Below are positions 57,806 to 64,000 of a stretch of DNA of 64,000 bases, piece by piece. The notes under the pieces were generated by a model, which was given only the letters and a program-made list of their open reading frames with translations, made no database searches and was not told where the DNA came from. The stretch's first letter is position 1. Every line of letters begins with the position of its first letter. This stretch comes from Enterobacteriaceae bacterium RIT691 (GTDB taxonomy: Bacteria; Pseudomonadota; Gammaproteobacteria; Enterobacterales; Enterobacteriaceae): the NCBI GenBank assembly GCA_009668205.1, contig WJYM01000015.1, forward strand, positions 1-64,000, given 5' to 3'. The position numbers and the translations under genes were made by a program.

Positions 57806-58426
57806 ATGCTGATGTTATTTCTCACCGTGGCGATGGTGCATCTGATTGCACTGATGAGCCCGGGTCCGGACTTTTTCTTTGTGTCGCAGACTGCGGTCAG
57901 CCGTTCCCGTAAGGAAGCGATGATGGGCGTACTGGGCATTACCGCTGGCGTCATGGTTTGGGCGGGCGTCGCCCTGCTGGGCCTGCACCTGATCCTCGAA
58001 AAAATGGCCTGGCTGCACAATATCATTATGGTCGGCGGCGGTTTGTATCTGTGCTGGATGGGCTATCAGATGCTGCGTGGCGCGCTGAAGAAAAGCGAAG
58101 CCACCGAAGGCGAACCGAAAGTGGAACTGGCGCACGGCGGAAAGAGCTTCCTGAAAGGGCTGATGACCAATCTCGCGAACCCAAAAGCGATTATCTACTT
58201 CGGCTCCGTTTTCTCACTGTTTGTCGGCGACGACATCGGCGCAGCAGAGCGCTGGGGCATTTTCCTGCTGATTATCGTTGAGACCTTCGCGTGGTTTACC
58301 GTTGTCGCGAGCCTGTTCGCACTGCCCACCATGCGCCGCGGCTACCAGCGCATGGCCAAATGGATCGACGGCGTGGCTGGGACCTTATTCGCCGGGTTTG
58401 GCATCCATCTGATTATCTCCCGCTGA
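57806..58426 (+). CDS. rhtC: Threonine efflux protein RhtC
   Basis: LysE/RhtB-superfamily exporter, 206 aa with about six transmembrane segments; N-terminal LIALMSPGPDFFFVSQTAVSRSRK is the family signature. In E. coli it exports threonine. Tail-to-tail with rhtB: the two stop codons adjoin to form TGATCA with no gap. Confidence 0.95.
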   Translation: MLMLFLTVAMVHLIALMSPGPDFFFVSQTAVSRSRKEAMMGVLGITAGVMVWAGVALLGLHLILEKMAWLHNIIMVGGGLYLCWMGYQMLRGALKKSEATEGEPKVELAHGGKSFLKGLMTNLANPKAIIYFGSVFSLFVGDDIGAAERWGIFLLIIVETFAWFTVVASLFALPTMRRGYQRMAKWIDGVAGTLFAGFGIHLIISR

Positions 58427-59047
58427 TCAGGCATGGCGCGCCGAAGCTAACAGCGCGCCAACCAACATAAACAGCGATCCAAAAATCTTATTCAACGCCT
58501 TCATCTGCTTCGGCCCTTTAATCCAGCCCGCAATACGCTGTGCCAGCGTGGCATAGCCAATCATCACGATGATATCCACCACGATGGTTGTCACTCCGAG
58601 CACGACGTACTGCATGACCTGCGGCTGATGCGGCATGATAAATTGCGGAAACAGGGCGGCAAGAAACACGATGCTCTTTGGGTTGGTCAGGTTGACGAAC
58701 ACTGCGCGTTTGAACAGATGGCCGCGTGACTGTGTTTTGGCTACGGTTTTGAGGTCTATCGCCCCCGCCGCTCGCCACTGTTGAATACCCAGCCAGATAA
58801 GGTAGGCCGCGCCAGCCCATTTCAGGACTTCGAACGCCAGTACCGAACGTGAAAACAGCGTCCCCAGTCCTACACCGACCAACACGATGTGGATCCCTAA
58901 GCCCGTTTGCAGACCGGCAATCGATGCTGCTGCGCCGCGATAGCCGTGATTGATGGATGTGGTCATGGTGTTGATGGCGCCGGAACCCGGAGAAAGACTA
59001 AGGATTATCGACGTCAGCAGATAGGCGAACCACCACTCAAAGGTCAT
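58427..59047 (-). CDS. rhtB: Homoserine/homoserine lactone efflux protein RhtB
   Basis: LysE/RhtB-family exporter of 206 aa, six transmembrane segments, [26 protein letters not shown] signature near the N-terminus, and the conserved [20 protein letters not shown]. Start ATG 59047 ([13 protein letters not shown]) matches E. coli; a longer frame to 59170 would run into the divergent pldB leader. GAGTTTCTC-type sequence precedes the start weakly. Confidence 0.95.
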   Translation of the reverse strand: MTFEWWFAYLLTSIILSLSPGSGAINTMTTSINHGYRGAAASIAGLQTGLGIHIVLVGVGLGTLFSRSVLAFEVLKWAGAAYLIWLGIQQWRAAGAIDLKTVAKTQSRGHLFKRAVFVNLTNPKSIVFLAALFPQFIMPHQPQVMQYVVLGVTTIVVDIIVMIGYATLAQRIAGWIKGPKQMKALNKIFGSLFMLVGALLASARHA

Positions 59048-59158
59048 GAGAAACTCCCTGATGGACTGTTTTTTATGCCACAATACGCTATTGTGCTGGT
59101 GATGTAAGTTACGCCACGCAAAATACGATCTTCCGCGGTGAGTAGGGGTGGAAACCCG

Positions 59159-60151
59159 ATGTTTCAGCAAGAAATGGACTGGAAAACAAGAGAAAACACG
59201 TTTGCCGCTTTTACGATGGGGCCGTTAACTGATTTCTGGCGTCAGCGCGAAGAGGCAAAATTTACCGGCGTGGAGAATGTTCCCGTACGGTTCGTCCGCT
59301 TTCGCTCTGAAAAAAACGATCGGGTGATTGTCGTTTGTCCGGGACGTATCGAAAGCTACGTGAAGTACGCGGAACTGGCGTACGATCTGTTCCACAGCGG
59401 GTTTGATGTGCTGATCATCGATCACCGTGGGCAGGGGCTTTCCGGGCGCCTGCTGGATGACAGCCATCGCGGACACGTGGTCAATTTCAGCGATTATGTC
59501 GACGATTTAAAGGCTTTCTGGGACCAGGAAGTCGCACCAGGGCCGTGGCGTAAGCGCTACATCCTTGGGCATTCGATGGGCGGCGCCATTTCTACGCTGT
59601 TCTTACAGCGTAATCCGAAACAGTGTGACGCTCTCACGCTTTGCGCCCCAATGTTCGGTATCATTATGCGACTGCCCGAGTGGATGGTTCGACCCATTCT
59701 CGATTTTGCTGAGGGCCATCAGCGAATTCGTGAAAGCTACGCGATGGGAACCGGACGCTGGCACGCGCTGCCGTTTAGTCTGAATGTGCTGACGCACAGC
59801 CGCGAGCGCTATCGACGCAATCTGGGGTTCTATGCGGATAACCCTTACCTTCGCGTCGGTGGGCCGACCTATCATTGGGTTCGTGAAGGGATCCTCGCGG
59901 GCGAACAAATCCTGGTCGGTGCGGGTGATGATGACACGCCAACCCTGCTGATTCAGGCGGAAGAAGAAAAGGTCGTGGATAACCGTATGCACGATCGCTA
60001 TTGTGAGTTACGCGCCGTCTCGGGTGTGCCGTGTGAAGGCGAACACCCGCTCGTCATAGAAGGTGCCTATCATGAGATCCTTTTTGAAAAGGACGCTATG
60101 CGCTCAGTCGCGCTCAATGCCATCGTCGGGTTCTTTAACCGACACGATTAA
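59159..60151 (+). CDS. pldB: Lysophospholipase L2 PldB
   Basis: Alpha/beta hydrolase of 330 aa acting on lysophospholipids at the inner membrane. Nucleophile elbow GHSMGGAIS (about residues 139-147), family HRGQGLSGR near residue 88, catalytic Asp/His region with [13 protein letters not shown] (GAYHEIL near 309). E. coli PldB is about 10 residues longer at the C-terminus. Start ATG 59159 ([12 protein letters not shown]). yigL follows after 41 nt. In Salmonella/E. coli SgrS sRNA base-pairs in pldB and stabilises a yigL-bearing mRNA. Confidence 0.95.
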   Translation: MFQQEMDWKTRENTFAAFTMGPLTDFWRQREEAKFTGVENVPVRFVRFRSEKNDRVIVVCPGRIESYVKYAELAYDLFHSGFDVLIIDHRGQGLSGRLLDDSHRGHVVNFSDYVDDLKAFWDQEVAPGPWRKRYILGHSMGGAISTLFLQRNPKQCDALTLCAPMFGIIMRLPEWMVRPILDFAEGHQRIRESYAMGTGRWHALPFSLNVLTHSRERYRRNLGFYADNPYLRVGGPTYHWVREGILAGEQILVGAGDDDTPTLLIQAEEEKVVDNRMHDRYCELRAVSGVPCEGEHPLVIEGAYHEILFEKDAMRSVALNAIVGFFNRHD

Positions 60152-60192
60152 TCCGGCTTTAGGCCGCTCTTACCCAAAGGTTGAATCTTATT

Positions 60193-60999
60193 ATGTACCA
60201 GGTTGTTGCATCTGATTTGGATGGCACGCTGCTTAATCCCGACCATCGCCTTTCCCCTTACGCTAAAGAAACCCTGCAACTGCTGACGGCCAAAGGCGTG
60301 AACTTCGTCTTTGCCACCGGCCGCCACCATATTGACGTTGGTCAGATCCGCGACGGGCTGGGGATCAAGTCTTTCATGATCACCTCCAATGGTGCCCGCG
60401 TACACGATACCGACGGCAATCTGGTGTTTGCCCATAATCTCGATCACGACATCGCCGCCGATCTGTTTGGGGTGGTGAATAACAACCCGGATATCGTCAC
60501 CAACGTCTACCGCGACGACGAATGGTTTATGAACCGTCATCGCCCGGAAGAGATGCGCTTCTTTAAAGAGGCTATCTTCAATTACACGCTGTATGAGCCA
60601 GGTCTGCTGGAGCCGGAAGGGGTGAGCAAAGTGTTCTTCACTTCACCGAACCATGACGTGCTGCTACCGCTGGAGCAGGCCATCAACGCTCGCTGGGGCG
60701 ATCGCGTTAACGTCAGCTTCTCCACGTTAACCTGTCTGGAAGTCATGGCGGGTGGCGTGTCAAAAGGCCACGCGCTGGAAGCCGTGGCGAAAAAGATGGG
60801 CTACGAGCTGAAAGACTGCATCGCGTTTGGCGACGGGATGAACGACGCTGAAATGCTCTCAATGGCCGGCAAAGGCTGCATCATGGAAAATGCTCATCAG
60901 CGCCTGAAAGATTTACACCCTGAGCTGGACGTTATCGGCACCAACGCCGACGATGCCGTGCCGCACTACCTGCGCCACCTGTATCTCGATCAGGCGTAA
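60193..60999 (+). CDS. yigL: HAD phosphatase YigL (PLP / sugar phosphate phosphatase)
   Basis: Cof-type HAD phosphatase (268 aa): motif I VASDLDGTLLNPD, FATGRHH, SKGHALEAVAKKMG with the Lys, and FGDGMNDAEMLSMAG. E. coli YigL dephosphorylates pyridoxal phosphate and sugar phosphates and relieves glucose-phosphate stress under SgrS control. Start at ATG 60193 (MYQVVASDLDG); the frame begins at TTG 60181 but the ATG agrees with E. coli. Its last 10 nt overlap the convergent EAL gene. Confidence 0.94.
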   Translation: MYQVVASDLDGTLLNPDHRLSPYAKETLQLLTAKGVNFVFATGRHHIDVGQIRDGLGIKSFMITSNGARVHDTDGNLVFAHNLDHDIAADLFGVVNNNPDIVTNVYRDDEWFMNRHRPEEMRFFKEAIFNYTLYEPGLLEPEGVSKVFFTSPNHDVLLPLEQAINARWGDRVNVSFSTLTCLEVMAGGVSKGHALEAVAKKMGYELKDCIAFGDGMNDAEMLSMAGKGCIMENAHQRLKDLHPELDVIGTNADDAVPHYLRHLYLDQA

Positions 61000-61790
61000 C
61001 GCGGTTCGCACCAGTTTACAAAAGCCCTGCTTGTCAGGGCTTTGCTGTATAGCCACCCCTGCGCATACTTCACACCGCGTGCTTTCAGCCACTCAGCCTG
61101 TTCCGGCGTTTCCACCCCTTCAGCTAATGACTCCAGCGACAGTGAACGTGCCAGCGCAATGATTTGCGGCATCAGGCTTTTACCAGGGAGCGGGTCCACT
61201 AACGTCTTATCGATTTTCAGCATGTCGAAGGACATTGCCTGCAGATAGCTCAGGTTCGCATAGCCACTGCCAAAATCATCCAGATAGATGGCAAACCCGG
61301 CTTCGCGATAGCTGGCGACAATGGGGGCAACAGCATAAGGGTCGATCATGCTGCTCTCAGTGAATTCCAGTACGATTTGCTGCGGTTTGACATGGTAGTC
61401 GTGGCATAACGCCAGAAGATGGCTCAGCAGGACGGTGGTCTGGAGATCGTCGGGTTCGACGTTAACAGAAAGGTACTGGTCGGGATGCTGGCAGAGCCAC
61501 TCCCCCAGATCGTCAAACACCTGCTTGATGACCCACTGTGTCATGCTGGTCAGCAGCTGGGTTTCGCGGGCAAAGGGCACAAAGCTATCAGGCTGCAGCA
61601 TCTTGCCGTCAGGTTGCGGCCAGCGAACCAACGCTTCAGCGCCGACGACACAGCCATCTTCCAGCCTGACAATGGGTTGATACCACATGACCAGTTGGCG
61701 GGACTGAATGGCCTGTTTCAGGCGCGCGCGCGAAGCATTGAGCTGATAGAAAAAAGCAGGGATAGCGTTATCGTTAGACGCAGGTTCCAT
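60990..61790 (-). CDS. Stand-alone EAL domain protein (predicted cyclic-di-GMP phosphodiesterase)
   Basis: A 266-aa single EAL domain without membrane segments or sensor domain. Residues expected for c-di-GMP hydrolysis are present: EAL at 52-54, N110 in SVNVEPDD, E142 in LEFTES, DD at 171-172 in YLDDFGSGYANL, K192 in LKIDK, E224 in AEGVETPEQ and Q244 in QGWLYSK. So an active phosphodiesterase is plausible. E. coli has no gene here between yigL and bioP. AAGGAG lies upstream of the ATG at 61790. Its 3' end contains a terminator-like hairpin (61021-61043) within the codons for KALTSRAF. Confidence 0.88.
   Translation of the reverse strand: MEPASNDNAIPAFFYQLNASRARLKQAIQSRQLVMWYQPIVRLEDGCVVGAEALVRWPQPDGKMLQPDSFVPFARETQLLTSMTQWVIKQVFDDLGEWLCQHPDQYLSVNVEPDDLQTTVLLSHLLALCHDYHVKPQQIVLEFTESSMIDPYAVAPIVASYREAGFAIYLDDFGSGYANLSYLQAMSFDMLKIDKTLVDPLPGKSLMPQIIALARSLSLESLAEGVETPEQAEWLKARGVKYAQGWLYSKALTSRAFVNWCEPRYA
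61021..61043. terminator. Terminator-like hairpin inside the 3' end of the EAL gene
   Basis: AAAGCCCTG / CAGGGCTTT, 9-bp perfect stem with CTTGT loop, 21 nt after the yigL stop. It lies within coding sequence of the opposing EAL gene. TTTG follows on the plus strand, a short T-run, so strength as a yigL terminator is uncertain. Confidence 0.65.
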
Positions 61791-61976
61791 CCTGAGAACA
61801 CTCCTTTAGCAAGTACAGACTCCCAGTATTGCGCTAATGGCGGCGTTTAACTATCAGTAATGGACTATTTCCGGCCAGGATAACCTTTATGCAGGCTGCA
61901 ATCGGTTAATCTGCGACCAGTTGTCAACCGTTCTCTTCGCTACAATGACGGCTTAACCCTCTGAGAGAGTCTCACC

Positions 61977-62876
61977 GTGGCATTACTGATTATCACCACC
62001 GTCCTGTGGGCGTTTTCCTTTAGTCTGATTGGCGAATACCTTGCGGGTAGCGTCGACAGCTATTTTTCTGTGCTGATGCGCGTGGGCCTGGCGGCACTCG
62101 TCTTCCTGCCGTTTCTGCGTGCCCGCTCGCAATCGTTGCGCGTACTGCTGATGTACATGCTGGTGGGGGCGTTGCAGCTTGGCATCATGTACCTGCTGGC
62201 GTTCCGCGCTTACCTCTACCTGACCGTCTCGGAATTCCTGCTGTTCACGGTGCTGACACCGCTCTACATCACCCTGATTTACGACCTGATGAGCAAGCGC
62301 CGCCTGCGCTGGGGATACCTGCTGAGCGCTGGGCTGGCGGTGGTTGGCGCAGCGATCATCCGCTATGACCACATCAGCCCGCATTTCTGGACCGGCCTGC
62401 TGCTGGTGCAGCTCTCCAACATCAGTTTTGCCATCGGCATGGTAGGTTACAAGCGCCTGATGGAGATCCACCCGATGCCGCAGCACAATGCCTTCGCCTG
62501 GTTCTACATGGGCGCGTTTCTGGTGGCGGTCGTGGCGTGGTTTATGCTCGGCAATCCGCAGAAGCTGCCGACCACCGGACTACAGTGGGGCATCCTGGTG
62601 TGGTTAGGCGTGGTGGCTTCCGGGCTGGGTTACTTCATGTGGAACTACGGTGCAACGCAGGTGGACGCCGGGACGCTCGGCATCATGAACAATATGCACG
62701 TGCCCGCCGGGCTGCTGGTGAACCTTGCCATCTGGCAACAGCAGCCGCACTGGCCGAGCTTTATTACAGGGGCGCTGGTGATTGTGGCTTCACTGTGGGT
62801 GCATCGCCATTGGGTCGCTCCGCGCTCCTCACAAACGGCAGATGATCGCAGGCGTGGTTCCGCGCTGAGCGAATAA
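61977..62876 (+). CDS. bioP: Biotin transporter BioP (YigM)
   Basis: A 299-aa EamA/DMT-family inner-membrane protein with ten transmembrane segments; YigM is described as the biotin uptake protein of E. coli. The start is GTG at 61977, preceded by GAGAGAG. Its last 113 bp overlap the convergent metR. The 186-bp gap to the divergent EAL gene holds the promoters of both. Confidence 0.93.
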   Translation: MALLIITTVLWAFSFSLIGEYLAGSVDSYFSVLMRVGLAALVFLPFLRARSQSLRVLLMYMLVGALQLGIMYLLAFRAYLYLTVSEFLLFTVLTPLYITLIYDLMSKRRLRWGYLLSAGLAVVGAAIIRYDHISPHFWTGLLLVQLSNISFAIGMVGYKRLMEIHPMPQHNAFAWFYMGAFLVAVVAWFMLGNPQKLPTTGLQWGILVWLGVVASGLGYFMWNYGATQVDAGTLGIMNNMHVPAGLLVNLAIWQQQPHWPSFITGALVIVASLWVHRHWVAPRSSQTADDRRRGSALSE

Positions 62877-63717
62877 AGGCTTCCGTCACCGGCTGACGCT
62901 GCTCGCCATCGCGCACCGCAGCGTACAGTCGGCTCCACAGACCTTCACCCAGGGTTTTGGTCACCACCAGACCCTGGCGTTCAAAACTCTCCACTACCCA
63001 GTGCGGAAGGGCCGCGATGCCCATTCTGGCTGCCACCATCTGAATCAACAACAACGTGTTATCCACGCTTTTCAGCGACGGGCTGACGCCAGCTGGCTGC
63101 AGGAAATGACGCCAGATATCCAGCCGTTGGCGCTGAACCGGGTAAATCAACAGCGTTTCGCTGGCGATATCTTCCGGCGTGATCCGCGCACGCGCGGCCA
63201 GTGGGTGCTCCGGCGCCAGCACCAGTCGCACTTCATAATCAAACATCGGCGAATAGTGCAGACCACTGCGCGGCAGAATGTCGGAGGTCAGCACGAGATC
63301 CAGTTCGCCCTGCTGAAGGGCAGGTTGCGGATCGAACGTGACCCCAGATTTGAAATCCATCTCCACCTGCGGCCAGCTTGCGCGGAAGTTTTCCAGCGCG
63401 GGCGTCAGCCACTGGATACAGCTGTGACACTCAATGGCAATACGTAGGGTGGTTTGCTGTGGCTCATTGCAGGCCTGCAATGCGCGGCCAATTTGTGGCA
63501 GCACCTGATTGGCCAACTGCAGCAGGATTTCGCCCTGGGGCGTAAAACGCAGCGGCTGGCTTTTACGTACAAAAAGCCGAAAGCCAAGGCGTTGCTCCAG
63601 ATCGCTGAACTGATGAGAAAGCGCGGACTGCGTCTGGTGCAGCACCGCCGCCGCTGCTGCCAGCGAGCCGCTATTCCGCAACGCTTGCAGCGTTTTCAGG
63701 TGTTTAATCTCGATCAT
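62764..63717 (-). CDS. metR: MetR, LysR-type activator of methionine genes
   Basis: A 317-aa LysR regulator that activates metE and metH with homocysteine as co-effector and represses itself, as known in E. coli. HTH region [24 protein letters not shown] near residues 18-41. Divergent from metE over 116 bp. Its 3' end overlaps the bioP coding region by 113 bp. Confidence 0.97.
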   Translation of the reverse strand: MIEIKHLKTLQALRNSGSLAAAAAVLHQTQSALSHQFSDLEQRLGFRLFVRKSQPLRFTPQGEILLQLANQVLPQIGRALQACNEPQQTTLRIAIECHSCIQWLTPALENFRASWPQVEMDFKSGVTFDPQPALQQGELDLVLTSDILPRSGLHYSPMFDYEVRLVLAPEHPLAARARITPEDIASETLLIYPVQRQRLDIWRHFLQPAGVSPSLKSVDNTLLLIQMVAARMGIAALPHWVVESFERQGLVVTKTLGEGLWSRLYAAVRDGEQRQPVTEAFIRSARNHACDHLPFVRSAERPNGDAPTVKPQSPAPL

Positions 63718-63729
63718 GAAAGTCCTTCA
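63717..63729. promoter_or_regulatory. MetR binding site at the metR start
   Basis: TGAA-AGTCC-TTCA matches the MetR consensus TGAA-N5-TTCA exactly. It begins at the first base of the metR start codon. A partial second site TGAAAATGTTGC follows at 63738-63749. Confidence 0.8.
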
Positions 63730-63780
63730 CTTCGGCATGAAAATGTTGCGCTTGTGGATCATACAGTACCTGCCAATTAT

Positions 63781-63804
63781 AGAAGTGTAAACATCTGGAC
63801 GGCT
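63781..63804. promoter_or_regulatory. Three tandem MetJ (met) boxes before metE
   Basis: AGAAGTGT, AAACATCT and GGACGGCT are three contiguous 8-bp units, each matching the met box AGACGTCT at 6 of 8 positions. MetJ with S-adenosylmethionine binds two or more adjacent boxes. They lie 29 bp before the metE ATG and would repress metE and perhaps metR. Confidence 0.75.
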
Positions 63805-63833
63805 AAATAACGAATTCCCTGAGAGGCAACGAC

Positions 63834-64000
63834 ATGACAATCAAGAACCACACCCTCGGATTTCCTCGCGTTGGCCTACGCCGCGAGTTGAAAAAAGCAC
63901 AAGAAAGCTACTGGGCGGGTAACGCCACCCGTGAAGAATTGCTGGCCGTTGGCCGCGAGCTGCGTGCTCGTCACTGGCAACAGCAGAAAGACGCGGGTGT
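63834..64000 (+). CDS. metE: Cobalamin-independent methionine synthase MetE (5' end)
   Basis: The window ends after 55 full codons of the gene ([19 protein letters not shown]...). They match E. coli MetE, a Zn-dependent enzyme that transfers a methyl group from 5-methyltetrahydropteroyl-triglutamate to homocysteine. The ATG follows GAGAGGCAACGAC. The gene is cut by the window edge, not broken. Confidence 0.97.
   Translation, partial: MTIKNHTLGFPRVGLRRELKKAQESYWAGNATREELLAVGRELRARHWQQQKDAG

Overview
The window is a chromosomal segment of a gammaproteobacterium of the order Enterobacterales. Gene order, protein lengths and protein sequence follow the trpT-hdfR-ilv-rep-rho-wec-hem-cyaA-uvrD-corA-recQ-metE region of Escherichia coli almost gene for gene. 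Several differences point to an Enterobacter-like genus (Enterobacter, Lelliottia, Leclercia and relatives) rather than Escherichia: an intact ilvG, a second ppiC, an MFS exporter gene where E. coli has aslBA, a desaturase plus PhnD-like pair between corA and rarD, and a stand-alone EAL gene between yigL and bioP. The genus is inference; no 16S gene is present.

Layout. 1-3044: end of an rRNA-linked tRNA operon (tRNA-Trp), hdfR, maoP and comM/yifB. 3374-12436: branched-chain amino acid synthesis, with the attenuated ilvLXGMEDA operon and then the divergent ilvY and ilvC. 12572-20278: two parvulins, Rep helicase, gppA-rhlB, trxA and rho with its long leader. 20468-33237: the enterobacterial common antigen (ECA) locus wecA-wzzE-wecB-wecC-rffG-rffH-wecD-wecE-wzxE-wecF-wzyE-wecG, a densely packed one-direction operon. 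33447-35398: yifK and a four-tRNA operon (Arg-CCG, His, Leu-CAG, Pro-TGG). 35436-37042: the small RNA gene glmZ with a sigma-54/GlrR-type control region, facing an MFS transporter gene. 37208-41297: the heme operon hemCDXY (minus strand). 41622-48083: cyaA, cyaY, and lptM-dapF-yigA-xerC-yigB. 48148-51614: uvrD with a LexA box, and corA behind a CorL-like leader. 51592-53302: accessory desaturase/PhnD-like operon. 53412-63717: rarD, yigI, pldA, recQ, rhtC/rhtB, pldB-yigL, EAL gene, bioP, metR. 63834-64000: start of metE behind MetJ boxes.

How the parts work together. The ilv block makes isoleucine and valine. Leader-peptide attenuation controls ilvGMEDA and the activator IlvY controls ilvC. 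The wec block builds the ECA trisaccharide on undecaprenyl phosphate, flips it and polymerises it. The GlmZ sRNA, which in studied enterics activates GlmS, sits beside it and would link amino-sugar supply to the nearby envelope genes only functionally. hemCDXY makes uroporphyrinogen III.

Most of the window is conserved core genome. The parts least explained by known biology are the desaturase/PhnD-like pair, the EAL gene whose 3' end contains a terminator hairpin, the tandem parvulins, and a repeated palindrome-plus-terminator cassette at two convergent gene ends. I see no CRISPR array, insertion sequence, prophage or integrase, even next to the tRNA cluster. Names rest on my recognition of protein sequences; no database search was run.
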